A stretch of 64,000 nucleotides of DNA. It comes from Eubacterium sp. (lineage in GTDB: Bacteria > Bacillota > Clostridia > Lachnospirales > Lachnospiraceae). The position numbers were made by a program, and so were the translations under genes. The DNA lies in NCBI GenBank assembly GCA_017420535.1, contig JAFOIV010000027.1, positions 21,558 through 85,557 of the forward strand, given 5' to 3'. Positions within the stretch are counted from its first letter, which is position 1; every line of letters begins with the position of its first letter. The notes below the pieces were generated by a model. That model was not told the DNA's origin. It made no database searches and saw nothing but the letters and a program-made list of their open reading frames with translations. This document shows positions 8,604 to 17,728 of the stretch, piece after piece.

Positions 8604-10424
8604 ATGAAAACAGTAAAGGACAGTATAAAGCTTTTTAGATTTAATCTGCCTTCAGTAATTATATTTGAAATGCTTATACATATCCTTGCTGGGGCGGTTC
8701 TTGTTCCCTTATATTATGTTTTCTGCAATTCTGCGATAAAATTGGCAGGAGTTAATTATCTAAATAGAAGTAATGTAGGTAAGTTCTTTAAATATCCAGG
8801 AACTTACCTTTTTATTCTTGTATATCTTCTTATTGTTGCATTTCTTGTTTCCGTAAATATATCAGGAGTTATTCATAATTATATAGCTGCATCTACCTTA
8901 AAAAGAGTAGGACCTTTCAGAATATTTATGTATGGCCTTAAGGGGGCAGTAAAGAGTCTCAGACCTAGAAACTTTTTAGCCGGTATCATGGCTTTGTTTT
9001 TTGCACCTGCTATGTCCATAATCTTTTATTCATTTAATTTATTACAATTATCACTTCCTGGTTATATTATCAGCTACACGGATAATCATATTGTGGGTGT
9101 ACGGATCTCTATAATAATATATGTGATCCTTTCACTTATATGTTTTGATTTTTCCTTTGCAATACATTATTACATGACAACCCGTGGATCTTTCTATCAG
9201 GCAGTTAGAAGAGCCAGAAAGCTCCTTAAAGGAAAGAGAGTTAATACTACTTTATCTATAATTATATGGAATCTTGCAGTATCTGGAATATCTGTCTTTT
9301 TAGGTTCTGTCATCATATCAAAGCTTATTCCTAGAATTATCAAACTTATAAAGGTAAATGTTGCATCATTTTTCATTACCTCCATATCTCAGAGTATGCT
9401 TTTAGTGTTGGTTATCTTACTTGTGTTACTGGGAATTCCTTTAAATATGTGCTTTATTACATATCAGTTTTCAGAAATGCAGCCTAAGAGATCAATCCTT
9501 CCAAGTATTGCAGACTATAAGGAATATAATCCAAAGAAAAGTATGATGAGGGAAAAGGCAGGAATTGTAACGCTGCTTGCTATATGTTTTGTACTGGATA
9601 TAGCATTTTACAGATTAAACAGTCTTGGAGCCTTTAGCATAAATGCTGATTATCTTAATACTGTTACCATTACTGCTCATAGGGGGGCGTCTATTGAGGC
9701 TCCGGAAAATACTTTAGCAGCCTTTGAACTTGCTATAAATGAAGGGGCAGATGTGGTGGAGCTGGATGTAAGAGAAACAAAAGACCATGTGATAATAGTT
9801 CAGCATGATGAAACATTTAAGAGAACCATAGGCTTTGATAAAAAAGTTGGAGACATGACCTATGATGAAATCTTAGAACTTAGCGCAGGGGCCTGGTTCG
9901 ACGAAAAGTATAAGAATGAAAAAATCCCAACCTTAGAAGAGGCCATAGACCTTGTGAAGGGAAGAGCAAAGCTTAATATTGAATTAAAGCCTGCCTCAAC
10001 TGATTCAAAGCTGATCGAAGAAGTAGTCAGGATCGTAAATGAGAAAAATGTGAAGAAAAGCTGTGTTGTGACCTCACTTAATTACAATTCTTTAAGGGAA
10101 GTTAAGGAACTGGATCCGGATATAAAAACTATTTATGTAATGTCGGTGGCTTTAGGAGATTATTATAATCTTAAATATGCAGATGGATTCAGTATAAAAT
10201 ATACCTTCATATCAAGTACATCAGTTAGAAATGCACATAAAGTTGGTAAGGAAGTCTATGTATGGACTGTCAACTCAAAACGTCTCCTTGAAAGACTCAT
10301 GCTTTTAAATGTTGACAGTATAATAACTGATAATCCAGAGAAAATGAGAAAAAACATGGCAGATATATATGAAGACAACAGTCTTTTTGGTGCCATAAAT
10401 TCGTATTTAAAAAACCTTTTCTAG
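8604..10424 (+). CDS. Membrane glycerophosphodiester phosphodiesterase
   Basis: 606 residues. The N-terminal half (about 1-345) is hydrophobic with roughly seven or eight helices and matches the membrane domain that often precedes this enzyme class in Firmicutes. The C-terminal half (about 355-595) is a GDPD TIM barrel: HRGASIEAPENTLAAF gives H359, R360 and the PENT glutamate, followed by ELDVRETKDHVIIVQHDETF with the second catalytic His, and LNIELKP. Such enzymes hydrolyse glycerophosphodiesters to glycerol-3-phosphate and an alcohol, and some act on lipoteichoic-acid-type polymers. The start has AAGGGAACAAGG ahead of it. The next two genes are cell-wall proteins, which fits an envelope role. 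Confidence 0.92.
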   Translation: MKTVKDSIKLFRFNLPSVIIFEMLIHILAGAVLVPLYYVFCNSAIKLAGVNYLNRSNVGKFFKYPGTYLFILVYLLIVAFLVSVNISGVIHNYIAASTLKRVGPFRIFMYGLKGAVKSLRPRNFLAGIMALFFAPAMSIIFYSFNLLQLSLPGYIISYTDNHIVGVRISIIIYVILSLICFDFSFAIHYYMTTRGSFYQAVRRARKLLKGKRVNTTLSIIIWNLAVSGISVFLGSVIISKLIPRIIKLIKVNVASFFITSISQSMLLVLVILLVLLGIPLNMCFITYQFSEMQPKRSILPSIADYKEYNPKKSMMREKAGIVTLLAICFVLDIAFYRLNSLGAFSINADYLNTVTITAHRGASIEAPENTLAAFELAINEGADVVELDVRETKDHVIIVQHDETFKRTIGFDKKVGDMTYDEILELSAGAWFDEKYKNEKIPTLEEAIDLVKGRAKLNIELKPASTDSKLIEEVVRIVNEKNVKKSCVVTSLNYNSLREVKELDPDIKTIYVMSVALGDYYNLKYADGFSIKYTFISSTSVRNAHKVGKEVYVWTVNSKRLLERLMLLNVDSIITDNPEKMRKNMADIYEDNSLFGAINSYLKNLF

Positions 10425-10441
10425 TTTAAGAGGAGAAAAAA

Positions 10442-11548
10442 GTGAAGAAGAAGCTGGTTATTTTATTAAGTATAGTTTTGTGTTTTACATTTGTGGGATG
10501 CAGATTTATAGGCAGTGAAAAAGCATCAGAAACAGATGGAGAAAAAAAGGAAGATCCAACAGCAGGTTTTATTGAACTTGAAGGATATGTTAAGACAATT
10601 AAAGATGATGTGAATATTTATAGAACACCTGACGCCGAAGGGGAAATCTACATGACCTTAAATAAGGGTGTTGATCTTAAAAGAACTGGCTCAAAAAACG
10701 GCTGGGTAAGAGTAAGACTTAATGACATTTTATGCTATGTCAATGGTAAAGAAGTAGAAGAAACAACAATAAAATGGGCTACAGAGACAGATGCAAAGAC
10801 TGTAACTCATGTGATCTATATCGACCCTGCAAAACAAATAGAAAAGGATGATACTCTTGAACCTATCAGGCCGGATTTAAAGATCAGTGATATGGCTGAT
10901 ACAAGCGAAAATGCCAATGGTTCAGATGAAGACATTGATTCAACAGCGCAGGCTGCTTCATCGAAAACTAAGGATTCATCAATGGCAAAGGCTGCAATGG
11001 GTGCCTCAGCAATTGGTGTATCAACAGGAAATTTTGAATATGATATTACATTTGCAGTTGCAGATAAAGTGAGAAAAGAACTTGAGACCATGGGCTATAC
11101 TGTTATCCTTTCAAGGGAATCGGATAGCGTAAATATCAGTAATTCAAAGAGAGCGCTGGATGCAGTGTCAAGTGAAGCTGAGATCTACATTAGAATAAGT
11201 GCTGGTTCTTCAAAAAACCCTAATACAAAGGGAATGGCTGGATTTATAGCAACTGATGCAAATCCAAATACAAAGAATTACTACACAAAGAGTTATGATC
11301 TTTGTAATCTCATACTTGATAAGGCAACAAAGAAAACAGGAGCTAAAAATATCGGTTTATTTAAGACAGATGAGCTCACAAGCCTTAATTATTGTACAAC
11401 TATGCCGGCTGTATCAATTAATATTGGATACCTTTCAAATATTGATGACGATACTTCTTTAGGTAATGAAGAATATGTTAACAAAACCTCAAATGCCATA
11501 ACTGACGCGGTTATAGAGTATTTTACAGGTAGAAACTTGACAGAATAA
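10442..11548 (+). CDS. Lipoprotein with SH3 domain and degenerate amidase_3-like domain
   Basis: 368 residues; GTG start preceded by AAGAGGAG. A lipoprotein signal ends at FVGC (C20). A bacterial SH3 domain covers about 45-105. The C-terminal half (about 118-365) has the layout of N-acetylmuramoyl-L-alanine amidase 3: VIYIDPA where DPGHGG is expected, GNFEYDI with the zinc-ligand Glu retained, ETMGYTVILSRESD, an IRIS strand where SIHxN is expected, and AVSINIGYLSN where the catalytic Glu of LxExGFxSN should be. Both zinc His positions and the catalytic Glu appear replaced, so it is probably an inactive amidase fold that binds glycan or activates another enzyme. It lies 17 bases behind the GDPD gene and ahead of a cell-wall hydrolase. 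Confidence 0.8.
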   Translation: MKKKLVILLSIVLCFTFVGCRFIGSEKASETDGEKKEDPTAGFIELEGYVKTIKDDVNIYRTPDAEGEIYMTLNKGVDLKRTGSKNGWVRVRLNDILCYVNGKEVEETTIKWATETDAKTVTHVIYIDPAKQIEKDDTLEPIRPDLKISDMADTSENANGSDEDIDSTAQAASSKTKDSSMAKAAMGASAIGVSTGNFEYDITFAVADKVRKELETMGYTVILSRESDSVNISNSKRALDAVSSEAEIYIRISAGSSKNPNTKGMAGFIATDANPNTKNYYTKSYDLCNLILDKATKKTGAKNIGLFKTDELTSLNYCTTMPAVSINIGYLSNIDDDTSLGNEEYVNKTSNAITDAVIEYFTGRNLTE

Positions 11549-11620
11549 TGTAACAGTGCTAATATCTATCTGTAACAAATTTGTAACATTGTTAAATGAA
11601 TTAGAAACATTTTTGAGATT
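11549..11620 (+). promoter_or_regulatory. TGTAACA repeats upstream of the cell-wall hydrolase
   Basis: Three TGTAACA copies occur within 50 bases (about 11550, 11570 and 11581). The middle pair forms the palindrome ACAAATTTGT. Repeats of this kind could be an operator for the sleB-type gene that follows. No clear -35/-10 pair stands out, so this is only a candidate regulatory site. Confidence 0.3.
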
Positions 11621-12997
11621 ATGAAGTTAAATAGTAGTAACAAATACAGAATGAATAGAGCAGGCCTCTTCCTTAGAAAGAATGTTTTATCAGGAAGATT
11701 CTTTGTTCGTAATACTATAATTGCATTAATATTTGCTACTGTTGTAGGTACTCCTATAATTGTCCTTGGCAATAACACAGGTGATAAGAAAGCTACAGTA
11801 GAAGCATCTGAACCTGTTTTTGAGGTCAACCTTTCTGAGGCAGAGATGATCGATGAAAATTCTCTTTCAGTGGTTAAGAACAGAATTGGTGCTGAAGCAT
11901 CAGTAAAACTTTCTTTTAAGACTGAAACTCTTCTGGCGGGTACAGAATTTGATTTTAATGGTAAATTCATTACTAAGGTTTCATCTCTTAATATCAGAGA
12001 GAATGCAGATGAGAATTCAGAAATCGTTGGAAGACTCTTTGAAGGCGCATACGGTACAATCCTTGGCGAAGAAGGTGATTGGACAAAAATCTCTTCAGGA
12101 TCAGTTACAGGGTATGTTAAGACTGAATATATCTTAAAAGATAAAGAAGCAGTTAAGATTGCTAATGATTATAAAGTAAAGATAGCAACAGTATCAGAAT
12201 CTTCAGTTCGTGTAAGAGATGAAGGTTCAACTGATTCAGATGTAATCTATTACGCATCACTTAATGAAGCATTTCCAGTAAACGCTGATCTTACAAATGA
12301 TCAGTGGGTAAATATAAGACTTGCAGATTCAACTTACGGATATATTTCATCAGAATTCGTATCAGTTAAAGAAGGATTTGCTGAAGCTATTCCAGTTTCA
12401 AGATTAGAAGATCTTGATAGAATTAAGGAAGACAACTTAAGAGAGAAAGTTAAGGAAGAGGAAGCATTAAATAGCGAAAACTCTGATAATGATTCATCTT
12501 ACAGTGAGTCAGAGAATACATCATCTTCAGATAATAGCTCATCATCTTCAGATAATAGCTCATCATCTGATAAAAGCTCTTCATCTTCTTCATCAAATGA
12601 AGTAAGTCAGGGCACAACAACTGAAGAAGCAGTAAATGTAGATGTGAGTGACAGATATCTTCTTGCAGCTATTGTTTATGCAGAGTCAGGTGGAGAACCA
12701 TACGAAGGACAGCTGGCAGTAGCTAACGTGGTACTTAACAGACTTCGTACAGGCTACTATGGTAATACACTTTCGGATGTTATTTATGCACCATACCAGT
12801 TCTCAGCAACAAGTACCAGTGCATTCCAGAACGCTCTTACAACAGGAGGTTCATCAACATCACTTGCTGCAGCAGATGCAGCCCTTGCCGGTACAAACAA
12901 TATCGGTTCATTAAAGAACTTCAGACCAACATGGTATATCGATGTTAGTACAATTGAAGGTTCTTATACAATCATAAATAATCACGTGTTCTTCTAG
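11621..12997 (+). CDS. Secreted cell-wall hydrolase, two SH3 domains and SleB-type domain
   Basis: 458 residues. A basic N-terminus and hydrophobic helix (about 32-52) form an export signal or membrane anchor. Two SH3b domains follow (about 113-172, VSSLNIRENADENSEIVGRL, and about 184-249, SSVRVRDEGSTDSDVIYY), then a Ser-rich linker (about 285-330). The C-terminal domain (about 343-458) is the SleB/hydrolase_2 fold: LLAAIVYAESGGEPYEGQ holds the catalytic Glu near residue 353, with QLAVANVVLNRL, YQFSA and a final NHVFF. These enzymes are lytic transglycosylase-like peptidoglycan hydrolases. The ribosome site before 11621 is weak (GAG); a second ATG at 11651 would keep the signal. It ends in a strong terminator. 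Confidence 0.9.
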   Translation: MKLNSSNKYRMNRAGLFLRKNVLSGRFFVRNTIIALIFATVVGTPIIVLGNNTGDKKATVEASEPVFEVNLSEAEMIDENSLSVVKNRIGAEASVKLSFKTETLLAGTEFDFNGKFITKVSSLNIRENADENSEIVGRLFEGAYGTILGEEGDWTKISSGSVTGYVKTEYILKDKEAVKIANDYKVKIATVSESSVRVRDEGSTDSDVIYYASLNEAFPVNADLTNDQWVNIRLADSTYGYISSEFVSVKEGFAEAIPVSRLEDLDRIKEDNLREKVKEEEALNSENSDNDSSYSESENTSSSDNSSSSSDNSSSSDKSSSSSSSNEVSQGTTTEEAVNVDVSDRYLLAAIVYAESGGEPYEGQLAVANVVLNRLRTGYYGNTLSDVIYAPYQFSATSTSAFQNALTTGGSSTSLAAADAALAGTNNIGSLKNFRPTWYIDVSTIEGSYTIINNHVFF

Positions 12998-13030
12998 GAC
13001 TAAGGAAGAAATCACAAAAAAACTATAAAG

Positions 13031-13079
13031 AACGGATAGGGAATAGATAGCGTTTTAGATTCCCTATCCGTTTTGTTAT
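13031..13079 (+). terminator. Rho-independent terminator of the SleB-type gene
   Basis: A perfect 14-bp stem pairs AACGGATAGGGAAT (13031-13044) with its complement at 13059-13072, followed by TTGTTATT. Confidence 0.88.
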
Positions 13080-13222
13080 TCGCTGGTCGCCTCCGAGGTC
13101 CTATTCGCCTCAGGACAACCTAAGAGCTGCGCTAATTTGCTCAAAAAACATGGCAATAAAACTTTATTTTTGTAGGAGGAACAAATATAATATAGGCATT
13201 ACTAAATTTCGAGGTTGAGAAA
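13080..13222. other. Non-coding spacer with a small hairpin and a promoter-like -10
   Basis: The segment 13081-13140 is more G+C-rich than other spacers and folds locally: AGGTCCT near 13096 pairs with AGGAC-CCT near 13112, and TCGCCTC occurs twice. TATAAT at 13186-13191 could serve as the -10 of the flavoprotein gene, with a poor -35. I do not recognise the structure. Confidence 0.35.
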
Positions 13223-13768
13223 ATGAATGCATTGATTATTAATTGTAGCCCTGTTCGTACAGGAGCAACATCTGAAATAGTAAAAATAGTTATGGAACAA
13301 CTATCTGCAAGATATGATGTTAAGGGCATATGTATAGATGATTATTCTTTTACTTTCTGCAAGGGGTGTCGTTCATGCCACTCTACCGCAAAATGTGGTC
13401 TAAATGATGCACCGGTGATTCAGGCTATTATGGATGAATACGACAAAGCAGATATTATAGTATCCGTTTCGCCTTCGTATTGGGCGGACATACCCGGTCA
13501 GTTCAAAGCGTTTATTGATCGATGTACTCCTTGGTGTAATACGCATGAACCACATGCGACGATTAGGACAGGCAAGAAAGGATATGCTATCGCTCTTAGA
13601 ACGGGTCCAAACATGCCGGAATGTGAAAGAATTATCAGTAGTATAGAACACTTCTATGGCCATCTTGAGATAGAGTGTATGGGACACATGGGACTTACGT
13701 CTATTGAATATAAGACGGATGTTGAACCGAGAAAGAATGAAATTATTGAATTTTGTTCTGGCATATAA
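13223..13768 (+). CDS. NAD(P)H-dependent FMN reductase / iron-sulfur flavoprotein family
   Basis: 181 residues, flavodoxin-like fold. The N-terminal strand and phosphate loop read ALIINCSPVRTGATSEIV. A compact cysteine motif follows at C46, C49, C52 and C58 (FCKGCRSCHSTAKC), the C-X2-C-X2-C-X5-C pattern of iron-sulfur flavoproteins, which bind FMN and a [4Fe-4S] cluster. The loop VSPSYWADIPGQFKAFIDR is the usual flavin and substrate region. Predicted role: cytosolic electron transfer or reduction of quinones or peroxide. It stands alone between a strong terminator and structured repeat R2. Its codons differ from neighbours (more CGA, GCG, ACG), which suggests acquisition. GAGGTTGAG precedes the ATG. 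Confidence 0.85.
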   Translation: MNALIINCSPVRTGATSEIVKIVMEQLSARYDVKGICIDDYSFTFCKGCRSCHSTAKCGLNDAPVIQAIMDEYDKADIIVSVSPSYWADIPGQFKAFIDRCTPWCNTHEPHATIRTGKKGYAIALRTGPNMPECERIISSIEHFYGHLEIECMGHMGLTSIEYKTDVEPRKNEIIEFCSGI

Positions 13769-13780
13769 ATGACCATCCCC

Positions 13781-13880
13781 AGCCAAAATAAAAAATAGAC
13801 GCGAAAAGAATCGCTCCAAAGGGGAGTTAGCCCGCTGGAGCGATTGCTTTGAGCGTCTTATTTATTTTGGCGTCCGTTCG
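13781..13880 (+). repeat. Structured repeat R2, copy 1
   Basis: Begins AGCCAAAATA and ends TATTTTGGCGTCCGTTCG. The outer stem pairs 13783-13802 with 13852-13870. The inner stem pairs AATCGCTCC (13809-13817) with GGAGCGATT (13837-13845). The loop carries AAAGGG and TTAGCCCGCT, present in all three copies. It fills the gap between the convergent flavoprotein and argG genes. The inner stem differs from the other copies at several positions but stays fully paired. Confidence 0.85.
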
Positions 13881-13884
13881 CTAT

Positions 13885-15117
13885 TTATTTAGTCTTCTCA
13901 TTATCCAATCTCTTCTGATCCATCATTGCGCGAACCTTCATTGGAAGACCGAATAATGTGATGAATCCAGATGCATCCTTATGATCATAAAGATCACCTG
14001 TTGTAAAGCTTGCAAGTGATTCTGAATAAAGAGAATATGGTGATGTTGTACCAGCCTTCTGGATATTACCCTTATAAAGCTTTAACTTAACTGTACCTGT
14101 AACTCTTTCATTTACTGACATAACGAAAGCCTGGAGAGCCTCACGGAGAGGTGTGAACCATTTGCCTTCGTATACGAGATTTGAGAATCTCACACCTACG
14201 TAACGGTTGAAATCCAGAGTCTCACGATCAAGTACAAGTTCTTCTAACTGCTTATGTGCTTCTAAAAGAATAGTTCCGCCTGGTGTTTCATATACACCAC
14301 GAGACTTCATACCAACTACACGGTTTTCAACGATATCAATGATTCCGATACCATTCTTTCCACCAATCTCATTTAATTCACGGATAATATCTGAAGTCTT
14401 CATTGATTTGCCGTTAAGTGCAACTGGCATACCTTTTTCAAACTGAAGTTCGATTTCTGTAGCTTCATCTGGAGCATCTTCTGGTGTGACTGAAAGAACA
14501 AGAAGATCCTTGAAGTTAGGCTCATTTGCAGGATTCTCAAGCTCAAGACCTTCGTGGCTGATGTGCCAGATGTTACGGTCACGGCTGTAAGAATGCTTTG
14601 CATCAAATGGAAGATTGATTCCCTTTGAATGGCAGTAATCAATTTCATCCTGACGAGACTCAAGTGTCCACTTTGGATCACGCCATGGAGCGATGATCTG
14701 GATGTCTGGAGCAAGTGCTTTGATAGAAAGCTCAAAACGAAGCTGGTCATTACCCTTACCTGTAGCACCGTGGCAGATGGCAACAGCGCCTTCTTTTCTG
14801 GCAACTTCAACAAGCTTCTTTGAGATTACAGGTCTGGCAAATGATGTACCGAGAAGATATTTATTCTCATAAACAGCATCAGCCATAACTGTTGGCATGA
14901 TATATTCATCACAGAATTCATCAATAACGTCGATGATATAAAGCTTTTCAGCGCCTGAATATTTAGCACGCTCTTCAAGTCCATCAAGTTCTGCACCCTG
15001 TCCTACATCAATACAAGCACATACAACATCATAATTATATGTTTCCTTAAGCCAAGGAATGATAGCTGTTGTATCAAGTCCGCCTGAATATGCAAGAACA
15101 ACTTTTTCTTTAGCCAT
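13885..15117 (-). CDS. argG: Argininosuccinate synthase
   Basis: 410 residues from the ATG at 15117, chosen because GGAGG lies 9 bases upstream of it; an in-frame ATG at 15132 would put that ribosome site inside the gene. ArgG condenses citrulline and aspartate with ATP to argininosuccinate. The PP-loop motif is [12 protein letters not shown] at the N-terminus. Other conserved blocks are [24 protein letters not shown] and [14 protein letters not shown]. No argH follows; the gene ends against repeat R2. It is divergent from argJ-argB, so arginine genes meet at a shared control region. Confidence 0.97.
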   Translation of the reverse strand: MAKEKVVLAYSGGLDTTAIIPWLKETYNYDVVCACIDVGQGAELDGLEERAKYSGAEKLYIIDVIDEFCDEYIMPTVMADAVYENKYLLGTSFARPVISKKLVEVARKEGAVAICHGATGKGNDQLRFELSIKALAPDIQIIAPWRDPKWTLESRQDEIDYCHSKGINLPFDAKHSYSRDRNIWHISHEGLELENPANEPNFKDLLVLSVTPEDAPDEATEIELQFEKGMPVALNGKSMKTSDIIRELNEIGGKNGIGIIDIVENRVVGMKSRGVYETPGGTILLEAHKQLEELVLDRETLDFNRYVGVRFSNLVYEGKWFTPLREALQAFVMSVNERVTGTVKLKLYKGNIQKAGTTSPYSLYSESLASFTTGDLYDHKDASGFITLFGLPMKVRAMMDQKRLDNEKTK

Positions 15118-15195
15118 AAAATATGCCTCCATAAATTTTTTTTATTATTTGGCAGATGCCAGAAAAAAATAGCGTCTAGCCATGTAACTTTAATT

Positions 15196-15224
15196 ACTAT
15201 ATAATAAAGAAACTCTTAAATCAA
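15196..15224 (-). promoter_or_regulatory. argG promoter
   Basis: On the minus strand TTGATT (15224-15219), a 17-base spacer and TATAGT (15201-15196). The leader to the ATG is about 75 bases and contains a short palindrome TGGCAGATGCCA flanked by A/T runs. Confidence 0.6.
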
Positions 15225-15318
15225 GATAAATTATGCATAAATTTAATTCATTTTCCGCTAAAAACTGTATAAATAATGTATAATATGCATCAGAAGTGAA
15301 TAAAATACAAAAATGTAC

Positions 15319-15347
15319 TTGCATATATCAGAAAATGGGACTATAAT
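15319..15347 (+). promoter_or_regulatory. argJ-argB promoter
   Basis: TTGCAT at 15319-15324, 17-base spacer, consensus TATAAT at 15342-15347. The start codon lies about 35 bases after the predicted transcript start, with AAAGGAG before it. A second TATAAT at 15279-15284 has no good -35. Confidence 0.65.
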
Positions 15348-15388
15348 CCAAAGCAGTATTAAATCTGAATGCCGAAAGGAGAATAACT

Positions 15389-16621
15389 ATGGCAGTAAAG
15401 ATTATCGATGGTGGAATTAATGCACCAGAAGGTTTTATGGCAGCCGGACTTAGAGCTGGTATTAAAGAAGGAAAGACCAATAAAGATATGGCAATGATCT
15501 ATAGTACAGTTCCTGCAACTATCGCTGGTACATTTACTAGAAATCTTGTTAAGGCCGCTCCTGTTAAATGGGATTCTAAGATAGTATTTGAAGAAGGAAG
15601 TGCTCAGGCGGTTGTTGTTAATGTTGCAATTGCAAATGCTTCAACAGGCGCACCTGGTCTTAAGGATGCTGAAGATACAGCAGCATATACAGCTGAAGCA
15701 CTGGGACTTAAGAAAGAAAATGTGCTTGTAGCTTCAACTGGAGTTATAGGATTCAGACTTCCTATGGATAAGATAAAAAATGGTATCGATATGCTGATTC
15801 CTGCTCTTTCAACAAAGAGAGAAGCAGCGGATGATTGTGCAACTGCAATACTTACAACAGATACACATAAGAAGGAAATAGCAGTTGAGTTTGAGATTGA
15901 TGGTAAGAAAGCAACCATTGGTGCTATATGTAAGGGTTCAGGAATGATCCACCCTAATATGGGCACAATGCTTTCATTTATAACAACTGATGTTGCTATA
16001 GATAGAGACCTCCTGCAGAAGACACTTAGAGAGGTAGTGTCAAAAACATTTAACATGGTATCAGTTGATGGGGATACATCTACAAATGATACATGTATCA
16101 TCCTTGCTAACGGTCTTCTTAAGAATAAGAAGATCGAAGGTGAAGGAAGTGATCTTAATGAATTCAAGGCTGCACTTTATACAGCATGTGAATATCTTGC
16201 AAAGAATATTGCAAAAGATGGTGAAGGAGCTACAAGACTTTTTACAGCTCATGTTACAGGTGCTCCTGATTATGAGACTGCAAGAATACTTGCAAAATCA
16301 ATCATCACATCAAGTCTTTCAAAGGCTGCAATATTTGGAAGAGATGCAAACTGCGGAAGAATAATGTGCGCTATGGGATACTCCGGAGCAGAATTTGATC
16401 CTGAAAAAACAGACATTTCATTTTCAAGCAGCGAGGGTGTGATCCAGGTAGTTAAAGACGGAATGAATACAGATTTTTCAGAGGAGGAAGCCTTAAAGAT
16501 CCTTACACCTGATGAGATAACAGCAGAGTGTAATATTAAGAGTGGATCTGCAGAAGCCACAGCCTGGGGTTGTGACTTAACATATGATTATGTTAAGATT
16601 AATGCGGATTATCGTTCATAA
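15389..16621 (+). CDS. argJ: Bifunctional ornithine acetyltransferase / N-acetylglutamate synthase
   Basis: 410 residues, normal length. ArgJ recycles the acetyl group from N-acetylornithine to glutamate in the cyclic arginine pathway. The precursor self-cleaves before a conserved Thr that becomes the nucleophile. That site is visible as [14 protein letters not shown] (about residues 182-195), with Gly rather than the usual Ala just before the Thr. Other conserved blocks are [39 protein letters not shown] and [13 protein letters not shown]. Presence of ArgJ means the argE/argA route is not needed. argB follows 20 bases later; argC and argD are not here. Confidence 0.96.
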   Translation: MAVKIIDGGINAPEGFMAAGLRAGIKEGKTNKDMAMIYSTVPATIAGTFTRNLVKAAPVKWDSKIVFEEGSAQAVVVNVAIANASTGAPGLKDAEDTAAYTAEALGLKKENVLVASTGVIGFRLPMDKIKNGIDMLIPALSTKREAADDCATAILTTDTHKKEIAVEFEIDGKKATIGAICKGSGMIHPNMGTMLSFITTDVAIDRDLLQKTLREVVSKTFNMVSVDGDTSTNDTCIILANGLLKNKKIEGEGSDLNEFKAALYTACEYLAKNIAKDGEGATRLFTAHVTGAPDYETARILAKSIITSSLSKAAIFGRDANCGRIMCAMGYSGAEFDPEKTDISFSSSEGVIQVVKDGMNTDFSEEEALKILTPDEITAECNIKSGSAEATAWGCDLTYDYVKINADYRS

Positions 16622-16641
16622 TTAAAGGCAATGACAATAAT

Positions 16642-17583
16642 ATGAAGAAGGTTGAATTAATGACAAAGAATGATCAGATGGAAGTAGTAATTGAAAAAGC
16701 TCATACACTTATTGAGGCTCTTCCTTATATTAAAAGATTCAATGGCGCAAAGATCGTTGTTAAGTATGGCGGAAGCGCTATGCTTGATGAAAGACTTAAA
16801 TTTAATGTAATTCAGGATGTTGCTCTCCTTAAGCTTATTGGAATGCAGCCGATCATTGTTCATGGTGGCGGTAAGGAGATCAGTAAATATTTAGGAAAGA
16901 TGGGACTTGAGTCAGAATTTGTAAATGGACTTCGTGTTACAGACGAACAGACTCTTGATGTAGCAGAAATGGTATTATCAAAGGTTAATAAGAGTCTTGT
17001 AGGACTTATGTCACAGGTAGGACTTAAGGCTATCGGTATAAGTGGTAAAGATGCAGATATGCTTAAATGCCGCAAAAAGTTATCTGATGGAAAAGACATC
17101 GGATATGTAGGAGAAGTTGTTGAGACAGACTGCACACTCCTTGATACACTTCTTGCAAGTGATTTTATTCCTGTAATCGCACCTATTGGTGTTGGACTTG
17201 ATGATCATCATGGTTATAATATCAACGCTGATGATTGTGCATGTGCAGTAGCAGTAGCTGAAAAGGCTGAGAAGCTTGCCTTCCTTACAGATACAGAAGG
17301 AGTATTTACAGATCCAAGTGATAAGAAAACTCTTATATCTGAAATGGATATTCAGGAAGCTAGAAATCTGATCAACAGTGGCGTTATCGGTGGTGGTATG
17401 CTCCCTAAGCTTAATAATTGTATTGAAGCTATGGAAAAGGGTGTATCAAGAGTTCATATCCTTGATGGACGTCTTGAGCATTGCCTTTTACTTGAGTGTT
17501 TCACAGAAAAAGGTATTGGAACAGCCATCCTTAAAGAGCCACTTTTTGATGATCAGCATATTCATTTTGCACATGAATATTAA
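16642..17583 (+). CDS. argB: Acetylglutamate kinase
   Basis: Up to 313 residues. ArgB phosphorylates N-acetylglutamate, the second step of arginine synthesis and often the feedback-controlled one. The nucleotide-binding Lys segment is [15 protein letters not shown], the substrate loop is [13 protein letters not shown], and [10 protein letters not shown] and [13 protein letters not shown] are family blocks. The N-terminal extension ([20 protein letters not shown]) is the helix that forms hexamers in arginine-inhibited enzymes. Two starts are possible: ATG 16642 or ATG 16660. The latter has GAAGAAGG 8 bases ahead and may be the better one. It is co-transcribed with argJ and closed by a terminator. 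Confidence 0.95.
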   Translation: MKKVELMTKNDQMEVVIEKAHTLIEALPYIKRFNGAKIVVKYGGSAMLDERLKFNVIQDVALLKLIGMQPIIVHGGGKEISKYLGKMGLESEFVNGLRVTDEQTLDVAEMVLSKVNKSLVGLMSQVGLKAIGISGKDADMLKCRKKLSDGKDIGYVGEVVETDCTLLDTLLASDFIPVIAPIGVGLDDHHGYNINADDCACAVAVAEKAEKLAFLTDTEGVFTDPSDKKTLISEMDIQEARNLINSGVIGGGMLPKLNNCIEAMEKGVSRVHILDGRLEHCLLLECFTEKGIGTAILKEPLFDDQHIHFAHEY

Positions 17584-17603
17584 AATTGTACAATGAATTT
17601 TTG

Positions 17604-17640
17604 AAAGGAGAAGCGGATTTTGTAAAGGCTTCTCCTTTTT
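17604..17640 (+). terminator. Terminator of argJ-argB
   Basis: AAAGGAGAAGC (17604-17614) pairs with GCTTCTCCTTT (17628-17638) and is followed by T residues. Confidence 0.88.
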
Positions 17641-17645
17641 ACTTG

Positions 17646-17674
17646 TTGATTATACTTTTAAAATTGGTTAAAAT
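17646..17674 (+). promoter_or_regulatory. Promoter of the comEA-like gene
   Basis: TTGATT at 17646-17651, 17-base spacer, TAAAAT at 17669-17674. Confidence 0.6.
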
Positions 17675-17728
17675 AATTTTAGTTCTTCCAGTAATACATC
17701 CTTTTGAAAATAAAAAGAAGGATGGTTC

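Noticed and set aside
15118-15132. Upstream ATG for argG at 15132
   Set aside because: It would place the GGAGG ribosome site inside the coding region; the ATG at 15117 has correct spacing.
15196-15300. ArgR/AhrC operator between argG and argJ
   Set aside because: TGCATAAATTTAATTCA and TGTATAATATGCA resemble ARG boxes, but half-site spacing (7 and 3 bases instead of 4) is wrong. Regulation is likely but not visible enough to call.
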